64,000 nt of DNA from the NCBI GenBank assembly GCA_025526995.1, contig JAHLKG010000003.1, positions 868,001-932,000 of the forward strand, written 5' to 3'. Made by a program: the position numbers and the translations under genes. The notes beneath the pieces are model-generated. The model was not told the origin of the DNA and ran no database searches. It saw only the letters and a list, made by a program, of their open reading frames with translations. Of this stretch, positions 23,369-38,198 are shown one piece after another; position 1 is the first letter of the stretch, and each line of letters opens with the position of its first letter. Origin of the DNA: Powellomyces hirtus (taxonomy: Eukaryota; Chytridiomycota; Chytridiomycetes; Spizellomycetales; Powellomycetaceae).

Positions 23369-25095
23369 GAGACTTTCTTTTTCGCGTTTGGATTTTGAGG
23401 ACATTCTACTTTTTGGTCACTGTGGTACTAGACTGTTGCTTCAACGGTTCGTATTTGTGTAAAGGCGCTTGTCAGGCGACACGTTTTGTTTTCACTCGTA
23501 GTTCGCAACCCTATGGGAATGGCCAACTACGGTACTGGAGCAGTAGGAACCAGAGACGTGATATCTTAACGCGATGCGCAACGACCTCAGTACTGTACCT
23601 GCTCCCCTTGCATACTCGAAAAGGGCCTTGTTTGAAGAGGGTGCGGGCCAGTAAAACTAGCTATGGCACCATCTCTTATCCAATGGCGGACAAGATATCA
23701 TTACCAGGTTCGCATAGGGAGCGAACCGATAGCAATGCAACTCGTGCGGGGCGGTGGTTCGAGGCTGTTGAAAACGATCTGAGGCCCATTGTCAAAGTTT
23801 TGTACCAGCGGCGCGCAACCATTTGAACGGACGAGCAAAGGATTTTCGCCCAGAGAGTCGCTACTGTCCGGCCTCGACGGTTCTGGACTGTAAGTGAGTC
23901 TGTTTGGTACCGAATGCCAAAAGTTCTCCTCGATTCAAGGTGGACAACTTTGCAGAATATGCATGGTCACACGTGTAGAGTTATTGCAAGTTGCTATCTC
24001 ACTGTACGGCACAATATGGGCTAACAATGTCCCGAAAGCCCTTTATTTGTTACCCTGGTCCTTAGTTCAAACACTTCCCGCGAAGCCCCGCGGCGTACCT
24101 TGCGAAGGTCTGAATATTTGAAGAAGACAAGTATTTGACGAGTATCACTGAGGAAAAAGCCAGAAACAGTTATATTCTCCTAGACATAATCCAGTCTGTC
24201 AGCTTTACAAGTGGGTGTGTATCTCCTACTGTGTACCGGATAATAAACCTGTTTTCAACGTTACGAATCGAATATGGACCAGCAATATGCAGTGGGATCG
24301 AGGGCGATGTGATTCAAGTCAAGTCTGCTATGGGAGATTTGCGCACCCACCCACTGAACGCCGCAGCGAAAGCCATCAACTGCCAATCGAGATCGTTACG
24401 AGGGAGGAGTTGAGAGACAAGCAGAAACGTATCTGTTTACATGGATTTCCGAACAGAGCAGAGCTCGAAACACTATGGAGTACAATCGAGCGTGTATTTT
24501 TTTGTAAATTTGTGAGGAGATTCGCAAATCGGGGAAGGACGGAGGGCCACAACTCGAAAGTCGAAACACAAGACTAGGCTTTGAACACCGTCGCGTGATC
24601 AACGGGACACTCATCCACAGTGACAGATTGAAGACGATGGCAAGATGCGAGGGGGCGCGGGGTGCAGCCGAATTGTTCACTGTTCACCGAGAGGGAGAGA
24701 TGCTGAATGTCCGCCCCAGAGGATAAGGAGAAAGACCTAATCCGAAGTGGAAAAAGAGGCCTCGTTCATTTTGTCATCGCTGGCGAGATCGCGTGGAATT
24801 GAGCTAGTGCTAACGCTTTTCTGCTTGACTTTATTTAACTTGGTCATCAAGCGATCGTCTCAAACATGCAACGCGCAACTTCTTTTACACGGGTCATGCC
24901 TTAATCTCGTTACTGGGGCAATAGCAAAGAAGATATCGCCATGTTCTATTTATTTGTTGGTGCAACAGTACACAGCAGTGGTTGGTACATCCGACAGAGT
25001 GAAAGCTTCTCACGTGAACATATAGCAAAATTTTTGTGGATAGCCATTCGAATTGCTGACAATAGAAGCTTTCTTCCCTCACTAACTGTAATGCA
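23369..25095. other. Gene-poor region downstream of tRNA
   Basis: About 1.7 kb ends at the 3' end of PRP4. Several short open frames exist (for example 23251-23826 and 24215-24577) but none shows family motifs or splice continuity. No second tRNA or recognisable transposon was seen. Confidence 0.4.
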
Positions 25096-28462
<3,367 letters not shown>

Positions 28463-28633
28463 CGGATCGTTTGTGGAAATGGAAGGAGTTTATTATTCCC
28501 CGGCACGACGTCAATGCAATCGTGTGAATTGGCTGCGCAATTGGTTCCATCCAATATTATGACTTGTGGCTGTGCATTATATTTAGCCCAACCTTTTATC
28601 TAACCTATCGGCCCAAGCACGGGTTTCCGTCTT

Positions 28634-29990
28634 CTATCTCTTGTAAGTTTCAGCAGGCCATAACTCGAATGGAAATTCAGCAGGTATTATGTCCGGTCGA
28701 TCGTGTACGAAGCCGACAAGCCACTCAAGTGCATCCTACCGAGTAGACCGTCAGTACCTTACGCGCCCGAAAGATGTAAGAGCCAGCGGGCTTGCGGGAC
28801 CGAGACTTACCACCAACCTAGGTCCTGGGCGGTTGAACATGGCATCGCCATCGACAACGGCAATCTTTTCGCAGTACTTTGTCATTTCTGGCCACCAATC
28901 TAACTTCATTGCGAGACCCGTTTCGCGTTTTGCGTCTTCCAAGTTCAATCCGCATGGACAAACAATAATGATCTCGGGGCGGGAGTCGATGACCGCCTGG
29001 GCGCGGGTGCGCTTTGAGGGTCCAGCACCTTCTTCACATGTCGCAGGGGCAATCGGATGACATGCGCCAGCCATCTCGATCAGCTGTGGAGTCCTTTGGA
29101 AAGTGTGAGCTACACCATGCGTTTTCGGCTGAGCTGCGTTTCTGATTCGGGGACTTACCAGTGTCCACCAGGAAAGATGGGATCCGTCCATTCGAGGAAA
29201 GCAACTCTCTTGCGAACTCCCCCGGAAGATGCTAGAAGTTCTTGCCCTAATGCAATGGCGGATTCAATGCGCTTATTGAGCTTTTTGCAAGCGTCTCCGG
29301 CTTCCTCTTCCATCCCAACTGCTCGGCCAACCTCCAAGATGTTGCTCAACACATTTTGTAAGCTCATGGGATTCAGTGTGACAACCTCGGGTGAAGGTTT
29401 CATCTTTTGGGCAACCCGTGTCACTGTAGAGGGTCAAGAATAGATGAAGTATCGAACGGACAGAAGGTCCTCTCACGAGCCACAAACCTGTCTGCAGATC
29501 GATTGCACAAACGTTGCATAGATCTTGAGTCAGGATGACCTGTGGCTTCAATTTTTCGAGCAGAACGGTGTCCAGAGTGTACAGACTCTAAACTCAATAT
29601 CAGCACACGTTTTGATGAAATCCACAAGCTCATTCGCAGGACGCACTTGCCCAGAGGCGAGAGACTCTGAAACTTGACGATCAACGTCCGCTGACGTTGT
29701 GAAGGTAGTCTTTTGACCGGTGAGGATTGGTCGATCGGATATACTTGGTGGGTAATTGTCCTGATAACACATTTTAACAATAGAGACACGCTGAAGACAT
29801 TCCAAACATGAGGGGGCTGCACCTCATGACTTCTGCCAACCAATAGACCTTCGGCCCCTATGAGACATAGCATTTCCGTTGCCGAAGGTAGCACCGAAAC
29901 CTGCACAAAGATAAGGAACCCATGCAGCAACAACGGAGACATAGCTCTGATCCCGACACGTACCACACGCGTAACTCTAGCCTCGGACAT
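28634..29990 (-). CDS. BtuF/TroA-like substrate-binding protein (cobalamin-type, COG0614)
   Basis: Seven exons (29990-29964, 29900-29823, 29760-29647, 29587-29488, 29423-29159, 29093-28811, 28735-28634) give 322 residues. The first lobe opens with VSVLPSATEMLCLIGAEGLLVGRSHE, the signature of metal-chelate/B12 periplasmic-binding proteins. The second contains LQNVLSNILEVG, VAFLEWTDPIFPGGHW, ELIEMAGA-type helix LIEMAGACHP and SRPEIIIVCPCG. The C-terminus is DALEWLVGFVHDRP..P. Bacterial relatives bind vitamin B12 or siderophores outside the cell for an ABC importer. Here there is no signal peptide or lipobox, so the protein should be intracellular. The ligand is unproved. The usual CDYP motif reads DNYP in this splice model. 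Seven introns show it is a settled nuclear gene, not contamination. Confidence 0.87.
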
Positions 29991-30215
29991 TATACTCTCG
30001 TCAATATCTTGAGAGGATTTACAAGGCGGATGATGCTCTGGAAGTCGAGGTGAAGAGTTGATGTCAACAGATGAATTGCAAAAACGATTGTGCTACACAA
30101 AGTGAAGCTGCGTAGTACAAGTACCGGTATCCGGGCACGTGGCACAACCCATGACAATTCTTGGACGGGAGAAGCCGGCAAATTCTTGTTCTGCTTGTTT
30201 GCATTTCCAGATTTC

Positions 30216-31903
30216 ATGCTGAAATTCACTACATCTGCTCTCCCTGCAAGGCATCTCAACGCACTTGCCTCCGTCTCCAAGCTCTTCTGTCAACTACCTT
30301 CTGCAGCTTCATTTCACTTTCGTCGTGCACAGACCACAATGTCCGCACACAAGCTTTGCATGATTCCAGGTAGAACTACAGGAGAAGCTACTCTTTTTTG
30401 CCTTGCCAGCGATACTCACCATATACTATCTTCAGGACCTGTCGAGTTCGATCAGGATGTCCTCAATGCAATGTCCACGGCTGCTACTTCTCACGTGTCC
30501 CCGGTCTTCATTGAAAAGTTCGGATCTGCGATCGAACTTTGCCGAGACGTGTTCATGGCACCGGTACGGGCGCGAATGTTTTGAGTAACACAGTCACCCG
30601 AACCCCTTCCAACCACTTTTTGTCGGTTTTGTTCTCATGTCCATTTCCCTAGTCTGGCCAACCCTTCATCGTAGCCGGATCTGGTATGGCCATTAATGTG
30701 AAAGCATAATCCCGGCCCTCAAGGTTGTAACTTACCTGCGTCACGGTCCCATTTAGGCACCTTGACATGGGACATGACTGCTGCCAATCTTGTCGAACCT
30801 GGAGAAAACGTGTTGGTTGTGAATACTGGCGTGTTCGGCGACTGGTTTGGTGAATGGTGCGCCTGGATTAGTGGAATCCTCCCCTCCTTAGTACATCGCT
30901 AACATGACATCAACTGACAGTCTGGAAGTCTACGGTGCAAAGGTTACACATGTCCGTGCGCCTTTCGGTGACCGACCGTCTTTGGCTCAGATCGAGGAGG
31001 CTCTGGGCCAAAAGAAGTACAAGCTCGTGACCCTCACACACGTCGACACCTCCACCAGTGTCTTTGTCGATATCCAAGCTGCGGCCAAAATGATTAAAGA
31101 AAAGGCTCCCGACACTCTCATTGCTGTGGATGGTGTATGCTCTGTGGGCGCCGAGGAGATTCGACAAGAAGAGTGGGGCATCGATGTTGTTATGACCGCG
31201 AGCCAGAAAGCTCTTGGCACGCCTCCTGGTTTGGCAATCATGGTCGTGAGCCAGCGTGCCCTGGAGGTGGCTGCTAACCGAAAAGCTGAGCCACGTACTT
31301 ACTTTGGTTCCTTCAAGAAATGGCTGCCCATCATGAAAGCCTACGAGGCGCGGAAACCCTCGTACTTTGCCACTCCCGCTGTGCAATCCATCTTGGCATT
31401 GCAGACCAGTTTGCAGCAATTGAAGGATCAGGGCATGGACGCGCGATTCGCAAAACATCGGGAAGCCTCCAAGAAGATCAAGGACGCTGTCGAGAAATGG
31501 GGCCTCAAGTTGGTCCCCGTGAATCGAGAAGTTGCGGCCAACACACTGAGTGCAGTCTACTACCCGGAAGACGTCAAGGGCCCGGAGCTTTTGCAAAAGA
31601 TTGGAGCAGCCGGTATTGTCGTAGCTGGTGGCCTTCACCCCAGGCACGCTACAGAATACTTCCGCATAGGACACGTGCGTAAACAACGCTTTCTTTCACA
31701 GGAGTTTCGCACGCGCTCTTAACATACTTTTTTTTGGGCATCATAGATGAATGTCAGTGCTGTCAATGATTCGGAAAACCACCATCTCGACAAGACTCTG
31801 GCCGCCATCGAAGCCTCTCTGAAGGTAGATACTGGCAGATGGCTAGTCAAATGTTTGGTTACTCATCTCAATTGTTGCCTTTCAGGAACTCAAGTACATG
31901 TAG
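30216..31903 (+). CDS. AGX1: Alanine-glyoxylate / serine-pyruvate aminotransferase
   Basis: This class-V PLP aminotransferase turns glyoxylate plus alanine into glycine and pyruvate. Seven exons (30216-30369, 30436-30563, 30653-30683, 30757-30856, 30921-31674, 31747-31824, 31886-31903) give 420 residues. Visible family elements are MIPGPVEF..DVL.AM, SHVSPVFIEKFG, PFIVAGSGTLTWDMTAANLVEPGE, NTGVFGDWFGE, THVDTSTSVF, AVDGVCSVGAEE and the Schiff-base Lys in TASQKALGTPPGLA. The end is GHMNVSAVN. The first about 40 residues are Arg/Ser/Phe-rich and acid-free, as in a mitochondrial presequence. A second ATG at about 30339 (MSAHKLCMIPG) would start a protein of ordinary family length. There is no PTS1 tripeptide at the C-terminus. 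The final exon is only 18 nt. Confidence 0.93.
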
Positions 31904-32007
31904 AATAGCTTCTCAGTCGATGGATAGGTTTAGACCAAAGATTTAGGCTGCAGTGTAGCTAAGGAATAGATTGTACATTCTCCAGCGATCATGGTAGGAA
32001 GACAGTA

Positions 32008-35000
32008 TCAATTTCTTTTGATGTTCATGCCCGCAACGAATTTGCGGAACCCAGATTCCAGCTTTCCGCCAGTGGCCGCCGTTGACTGATTGAGAGCCGT
32101 TTTGGCATTGGTGCCTCCACTGAGACTGTCGGCCGATCCAGTGATTGCACCATCCGATGCGGCACGTCTCTGGAAAGCTTCCATCACAGTTTGCTGCTCT
32201 GCGCGTTTCAGTCCCTGGAATTGTACCGTTCGGGTGCGCAAAGTCAAACGGATCAGTGAACTGCTCAACAGAGAGCAAATGTTGTTCGTTTTTGCATTGA
32301 GACTTCACCTTGAGTTCCAGCACTTTCTGGAAATTCGTGACGCTATGGTCACTGAACAAGAGCAGATAGGTTTCTACAATGCCTTCCACTGGTTGATACG
32401 GTCGCAGCACAACCTTGAGGAGCTGCTCCACCTTTGTGATAGCCTTCGAAACAATTTTCAAATATCTGAACACAGGGTGGGGACAGCAAATGGAAGGCGG
32501 TCATGAGTTTCTGGCGCTAGAGCTGCGAATGAAAGTGAGAGACCAGATGCACTTACATCGCTGGTGGGTGCCCTCGGCCATCAGAATTGATGTTGGCCAT
32601 TTGTGTGAAGATGTTCTTCATTGCTTGGGTATCCAACAACATCTGATTTGCCGACACTTGATTATCATATTGAGACCATGGCAAAATCTCCGCATCAGTA
32701 ACATACCTGTTCTGCACCGACTTCTGATATTGGTTTACATCGCGTGATGTTATTGTAGTATCTGGCCAAGAATGATCTACAGAACGGGTTTTGCGGGGCA
32801 AAATGACGTCAGCAAAAGCAGCAGTACTTGAAGAAACACCCGTTTGAATGTCTAGCTTACTCTGCAAACTTGTCGCAAAATGTCCGAAAGTATTTGGCGT
32901 TGCTGGCGAATGTTCGTCGGATGACCGCGACTGTTGACATCAAGGATTGCGCGATCATGGTCACGTATTCAGATTGATCGCCAACCGCTTCGAGGGTGCC
33001 CCAGGAACGCTTGGCCATCGCCGTCATTGCGGGCTCGAGGGAGCCTTCGATTCCGTGCACCAGCATTTTTATCCCCGCTGTCGACACACTAAACACGAAC
33101 GCAAACACACATTTACAATGGTTTCGAAGCAGACTGTCCATCTGCAAGAATAAATGATACGTACTCCAAAAAAGCATCTCGCTCTCTATTGAAATTCACC
33201 AAGGGTCGGAATTCCTCATCGATCTTTTCGGCCAATTTCTCTTCCAACTATTTGCATTTTGGACCGTCTGGTGAGTAAATGTGGCTGCGACGGCGGAGAG
33301 GAGTAGGTAAGACTCACCTGAGAGGTAGTGCTTGTACAGTAGTCTCCTGTATTGATGATCAAACAAATAGTGCGTATGTCATCCTCCGTCAGAGTCTTCT
33401 TGTCCTCTCTAATCGTATTGTCGAGATCAGTCTTGAACCACTCCATGGAATCAATGTAATTGATGACACTTACTTGGGCAATTTGGACGACAAGAGATCA
33501 GCATACTGTTTCAACCACTTTGCAAAGAGACGCACAAGGTCCAGGAAAGGTTTTTTTGTCGAGAACTTGGCACACTGAACCAGCGTCTGTCGGTAGAGGT
33601 AAAACAGATCGGTGCTCGAAGATAAGACAGCCTCGTCTTCTTGAAGTATGGGTCGTGCGCGGTATTGGTCCATGATGGTTCCCAGAGACCTAGTCGTTCG
33701 TTTTCAGTTTCACACACTAGATATCTTGCGGTGGCCCCTTACGCTTACTTGTCCTCCATTTCGATATAGTGGCGCAAATATGGGTCAAAAACGGAAGATA
33801 TGATTTTGTAGAATTTGGACGTTTTTGACGGTTGCCCGTCCTCGGGCGCCAATCCTTCTTCTTCCAGGTTCTATTGCAAACCATCAGCTTATCTTTTTCG
33901 TCCCTTTCACGAACGATTCGCTGCGGTGGACATACCCTTTTCCCAAATCGTTTGTCAAGCTTGCCTTCAAAGTCCATGGTGATTTGAAGGGCCTGCAACA
34001 TCAGTTTTACGTCCATAGAGTGATCAGCCTTCACCAACGCATCGGAGAGATCCCGTCTTGACATGCCAGTTAGCAAGTGAATGATAAGGGGAAGCAGATG
34101 CCCTGTGCCTACCTTGTATCTTGACAGAAGGCGTCACACAACATTTCCGCCACTTTCCATTCCGGGGGAAAAATGACCGCATGTTCCTCATCGTATGTCT
34201 TGAGCAGTCTCTTTAGCCACGCATAGCGACGCGAGACGTCGCCAAGGCCAGCGACCTGGTCTTCTCAGTGTCAATCATCTGGCTGATTGGCGGCTGTGCT
34301 GTCATTAGAAAAGGTGTACGCACCTCTGGGTTCATACGGAATATGTTACGGTAGTCCTTTAGGTGGATATCACAGTACCAATCGACAAGTCCTTTCCTGC
34401 GGCTCACGTGTCAGATTGCACAACCAGAGGCGGAAGCAGCAAGTAAGTGCAACCTGGCATCTCCTTCCAGGACATTGATCACCAAGCAGGCGTCGCTCAG
34501 AAGCCCAATCTGGCTTCGCAGTGAACCACCAACAAACCTGAATTATGCAGATCTTCGATCAGCTAGTGAGAGAAAGGTTGTGATTGAGTATGGGCTCCTT
34601 ACCCTCCTTCAAAGTCCCGGAAAAGCTGCTTTCGTATATCCTGTTGAAGCTGTATTACATTGTCCAACAGCGTAGCGATCTGACTGACTCCCCGGTAACT
34701 CTTAAAGTGTGCCAATAGTTGGTTGATGACCTAGTTTACACAATCTATCAGAAATAGGAATACGATGGTATTGACGTACCACGCCCGTGTACCTGTACAA
34801 GCTGGGCAACTTCCATGTATTGCTTTTTACCTGCCATTACCCGCAATTGTTCCGCAGCGGATACTTTAGGGATCTGCAGTTCAGTCATACCGCAACGACG
34901 CATTGTCACACCCTCCTGTGTTCTCGCGTTCCATACCCAGCATTTGGAGCCGTCTTAAAACTGTGACTGACGAAGTTAGGTTTTTCTTTGCGTGATCCAA

Positions 35001-35686
35001 TGACTTGATGTCGCGTGTGATTTCTTGCACCATTTGTTCTGAGGCAGCCGCTTGTTCTTTAATTTGCTTAATGCTGTTAAACAGCTCCTATAACGCATCA
35101 CATATGTATCAGTTCAACGCTTCTTTGATTGGAAGCCCACGGCCTTCTTCATCATTGAAACCTTGATTGCGGCCTGAGTTTCTTCGACCTCTTTGTGCCC
35201 TCGATCTCCTGCATCCGTCTGTGATCGGACCAGTTCCCGCATCTCTTTATCCATGGCATTGATCTTTCGTCGCAATTTGAGCAGAACTGGGTCAACTGCG
35301 TTCAGCTCCTCCTCTAGTGGACAAGACGGTTAGGAGACGGTGTAAAACGAGCGCCATGCCCCCCCCCCCCCCGCCACCCCTTCGCTCCATTGAATCAAAG
35401 CAGCTTCCTGGGTCAGACTGGCAGATGCTTTGTACACTTGTGATATCAATGCTTGCTGCCCTGCCTGATGCGAAACAAGAACCCCTTTCCACAGCTTTTG
35501 CACTTGCTCTCGCAACATACCCGTTGGAAACATGAGATTGATGTATTCCACGGGATCAAACGCGCTGGAATCCAGAGGATCCTTGGTCTCGAGAATGCTG
35601 GAAATGGCATGGTCCAGTTCCGGGCTTAATCGAATGGTCTCATGTTTGGTTTCCTCCTCAAAATGGTCCCCCGCAACGTCCACCAT
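32008..35686 (-). CDS. VPS53: GARP complex subunit VPS53
   Basis: VPS53 is a core subunit of the Golgi-associated retrograde protein tether (Vps51-54), which captures endosome-derived vesicles at the trans-Golgi. About 17 exons; those resolved are 35686-35521, 35313-35162, 35087-34937, 34863-34793, 34730-34603, 34537-34454, 34396-34324, 34255-34113, 34056-33936, 33870-33749, 33689-33474, 33408-33318, 33247-33165 and 33088-32861, all phase-consistent. The region 32860-32300 contains exons with [17 protein letters not shown] and [14 protein letters not shown] whose joins I could not fix. Signatures are [13 protein letters not shown], then [80 protein letters not shown] and [16 protein letters not shown]. 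The last exon is Ser/Thr/Gly-rich. The identity is clear; the 3' exon structure is partial. Confidence 0.92.
35357..35380. repeat. Poly-C tract inside VPS53 intron 1
   Basis: A run of about 14 C, broken once and followed by GCCACCCC, lies in the first VPS53 intron. On the transcribed strand this is a G-run. It is prone to slippage and to sequencing error, but sits outside coding sequence in the model used. Confidence 0.8.
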
Positions 35687-36067
35687 TGCGCGTCAATCGC
35701 AGAGAGCGCAACGGCCCTCTTTCGTGTCAAGATATTCAGCGGAAGAAAGAGAGAATCAACAAGAGCGAGGCTGACTCCCGTGATATTCCTGCGTGCGTAA
35801 CGGAATTGCGCAATATAAAAAGAAGGTAGTTGTCGCAATTTGACAGTGCAGGGTTAAGGCGGAATTTGTTTTGACGGCATCAGCCACGCGAAACGGCAGC
35901 GCCGTCAATACTACGCGTCTCTTTCCATTCCTTTTTCTTTTTCTTTGTTTCATTCTCCTGCCTCGCCTCCCTCCGACAGTCCATAAAAAAAAGCCTTGCC
36001 GTGTCCTTCTATTTTATTTTTTTTCCTTTCTCCCTTATCCCACTCAGCATCCGTTGCAACGCCGAAA
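35687..36067. promoter_or_regulatory. Divergent promoter region VPS53 / membrane protein
   Basis: About 380 bp separate two divergent starts. T/C-rich stretches (about 35925-35950 and 36005-36040) precede the + strand gene, consistent with a pyrimidine-rich fungal promoter or 5' UTR. Confidence 0.4.
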
Positions 36068-36928
36068 ATGTCACTATCACGACCTTGGCTCCTGCTGCTC
36101 GTTACCTGTTCGACGTCAATGTTGGCTGCTGCAAACAAAGCTGTCCATTTTGCTTCTCTCAACGATCAAGACGACGACACTCTGCCGCCGGAGCGTGTAC
36201 CTGAATGGACTGCGGCCTCTGTGGTCGTGACTGCTGGCGACTTTGCAACGCGACACATTTCCTGGATCATCCCGACGTTCCTTGCACTGCTGATACTCAA
36301 CACACTGTACTTTTTCTGGGCCGCTGGCCGGTTGATGAAGGAAGAAGTGGTGTCGGTCCGTGCTGTTAGACTCCATACCATGCCGGCGGCCGCGGCGTGG
36401 AAGACGCTTACCAGCTGGTCTAATTTCACTGACTGGCGGTCAGACATTGTCAGCGTAGCGTCAAGCGACGGCGGAGTCAGTAGCACCAATAGCAGTAGCA
36501 TTCACAGCAAGAAGAGCGCAAACAGCAAAGACAAGGACGCTGTCTCGGAATGGATTGAAGTGGGGCAATATGGGGCAGAGTATGCCTGGAAGGTGCTAGA
36601 GCACAATCCCAAGGAGCTCCTACAAGTCCGCTCCGGCATGCCGCTACCAACCTGGTCCATACTCCCGTGGAACTCGTACTACAAATACATGGCCCCAAAG
36701 TGGACGATTGAGGTTCGACCACCCTCCGACTCGGCTGCCACGGGTTGCATCGTGTACGTGACGGAGCAGCTGACGGTGAGCGCGCCGTTTGTGCGCTTCA
36801 CCATGGCGATGTGGGGTTATGGGAAGGGGGTAGATCGGTATCTCTCCGACCTCATAAATCTGGTTGGAGAGAAATCAGCTCAAGTGCGACGACCCGTCAA
36901 TGGAAAGTTGACCATAGGCACCGAATAA
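36068..36928 (+). CDS. Membrane-anchored protein, possible START/SRPBCC-like domain
   Basis: A single-exon protein of 286 residues. The start at 36068 gives a clean signal peptide (RPWLLLLVTCSTSMLAAA). A transmembrane helix follows at about residues 70-90 (WIIPTFLALLILNTLYFFW). The remaining roughly 195 residues begin with VSVRAVRLHTMPAAAAWKTLTSWSNFTDWRSDI, which resembles the opening strand and helices of a polyketide-cyclase/START fold (charge, W and DWR spacing). A Ser/Asn/Lys-rich loop and beta-strand-like segments (WTIEVRPPSD, CIVYVTEQLTV) come next, ending in a long helix. The topology would place this domain on the cytosolic side if the signal peptide is cleaved. The fold assignment is by pattern only; no function is claimed. 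Confidence 0.75.
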   Translation: MSLSRPWLLLLVTCSTSMLAAANKAVHFASLNDQDDDTLPPERVPEWTAASVVVTAGDFATRHISWIIPTFLALLILNTLYFFWAAGRLMKEEVVSVRAVRLHTMPAAAAWKTLTSWSNFTDWRSDIVSVASSDGGVSSTNSSSIHSKKSANSKDKDAVSEWIEVGQYGAEYAWKVLEHNPKELLQVRSGMPLPTWSILPWNSYYKYMAPKWTIEVRPPSDSAATGCIVYVTEQLTVSAPFVRFTMAMWGYGKGVDRYLSDLINLVGEKSAQVRRPVNGKLTIGTE

Positions 36929-37098
36929 GTCCGTGCTCAATACACCGTGGAGCCATGCCACCTACGCGTGCCAATGTCGTAGTCTCATCATCCAATGCCA
37001 ACTTGAACGCCTATCTTACGCCGCCCGTGAAGGACAGTCAAACACAGTGGCCGATCTCTTCTCCCCCCTGGCCCCACAAAACAGCAAAAACATTCGTC

Positions 37099-37170
37099 TA
37101 GCACCACCAGGTTTCGATCCTGGGGCCTCAGGGTTATGAGCCCTGCGCGCTTCCTCTGCGCTATGGTGCT
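37099..37170 (-). tRNA. Initiator tRNA-Met (CAT), second copy
   Basis: Reverse-strand 72-nt cloverleaf, identical in every base to the copy at 23297-23368, with A1:U72, three G:C pairs above the CTCATAA loop and an ATCGAAA T-loop. Downstream on its strand the flank differs from the first copy and offers a T5 terminator (reverse of 37086-37090). Upstream it carries the same repeat block as copy one. Confidence 0.97.
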
Positions 37171-37356
37171 TTTTTTTAAAATGGCCCTAATCCCCTCCCA
37201 CCTTCACATTCCAAGGATTCAACCAGCGTTCACTTCTTTTTTAAGCCCCCTAATCCCCTCCCGTCAAATCCCAAGGACTCAACCAGCGTTCACTTCTTTT
37301 TTAAGCCCCCTAATCCCCTCCCGTCAAATCCCAAGGACTCAACCAGCGTTCACTTC
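37171..37356. repeat. Tandem array of three 60-66 bp units abutting the second tRNA
   Basis: Read on the minus strand, units begin GAAGTGAACGCTGG at 37356, 37296 and 37236. The unit next to the tRNA matches unit 5 at 23229-23296 almost base for base, including the A-run that joins the tRNA. The two outer units end in AGGGGGCTTAAAAAA, a variant not seen at the first locus, so the arrays have diverged separately. Confidence 0.92.
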
Positions 37357-37520
37357 CAACTTCCACCCTACGCACTTTAATTTGGGAACTCTTTCAACTC
37401 CTGTATATGCACTTTGTTACGCTTTTCGAACAGTTAAATCTGGTTTTACCATTCACACACCATTCATTCACATTAATAATGCCACCCACTTTCGCTTTAC
37501 CTTTCACTACATGTAGTGCA
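37357..37520. repeat. Flank homologous to 22860-22983
   Basis: On the minus strand this segment includes the 18-mer CGTAACAAAGTGCATATA (37421-37404) and the roughly 30-base run next to the array, both shared with the first tRNA locus. Similarity decays beyond about 37440. Short A/G-rich words such as GGTAAAGCGAAAGTGGG may extend it to 37510. Confidence 0.75.
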
Positions 37521-37916
37521 CTTCATTCGCGCTATTTTCACATCTGTTTCTCACTTCTCTCCACAGGCACTTGATTGTTGTTGGATCTCCCATCCTGTTC
37601 AACCTGCATCTGCCCAAACCCCTTTTCCGTTTCCCGTCCTCTCTGGATTTTGGGCGGACCATATTTTCTTTTGCGCAAAGCTCCTTTCTGTCTGTCTGGG
37701 AAACTAGTTCCCTGCTCACTGGCAGTAGGTCGAACGTTTTACAGCAAGAAACATTTAGTCTTTACTACTTCAGTATCCAAGTTTTCCCTCGGCTGTCTCA
37801 ACTTGCATGAGCTCGATGTGATATAGCGTATGGATGCATCGGCGAAAGGCGGGCCGTCACTGCAACGGCGCGTCTACCTTTGGATTCCGAGACGTGTTCC
37901 TTCCTCAGGCTGAACA
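37521..37916. other. Intergenic, no gene recognised
   Basis: About 400 bp is pyrimidine-rich on the + strand. It may contain the far, decayed end of the repeat block (a GGTCCGCCC/GAGGACGGGA-like stretch on the minus strand). No coding signal. Confidence 0.35.
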
Positions 37917-38198
37917 TCATAAGGGGTCTTCAAGGGCAGAGGCAAAAGAGTCCGACGAAAGGGATGATCTGATTGCACATGCCATCAGGACATTGTCAAG
38001 TACATTCTGAGCAATCATGCAGTAAATATAATAGCAATAGTTCCACGCGACCTCGTCCCCTTCCTTGACGCGGAGCAGATTGACAGTGAGAGTCATCAAC
38101 AGCTTCGTGATAAAAGCGCTTGCATCGCGAAAACCTCGCGTCGCTTTGCAGGTACCCGGCATATTGGCAAACAAGCTGTCGGCCAAGGCCGCAATCAA
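37917..38198 (-). CDS. Possible C-terminal exon of an unrecognised protein
   Basis: An open frame of about 94 residues with a natural-looking composition: FLIAALADSLFANMPGT, ASAFITKLLMTLTVNLLRV and WNYCYYIYCMIAQNVLDNVLM, predicted mostly helical. It starts after an AG acceptor at about 38202 and ends at a TGA. No ATG opens it. An upstream segment (38420-38265) can be spliced to read MYEPNIDQVWTSSRRLRLSYIG, but its phase does not join this frame by any good donor. It could be the tail of a small gene or a decayed one. No function is proposed. Confidence 0.35.
   Translation of the reverse strand: MIAALADSLFANMPGTCKATRGFRDASAFITKLLMTLTVNLLRVKEGDEVAWNYCYYIYCMIAQNVLDNVLMACAIRSSLSSDSFASALEDPL

Noticed and set aside
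23369..25095. Search for transposon ORFs or LTRs next to the tRNA
   Set aside because: No reverse transcriptase, integrase, transposase motif or terminal repeat was found by eye in this stretch.
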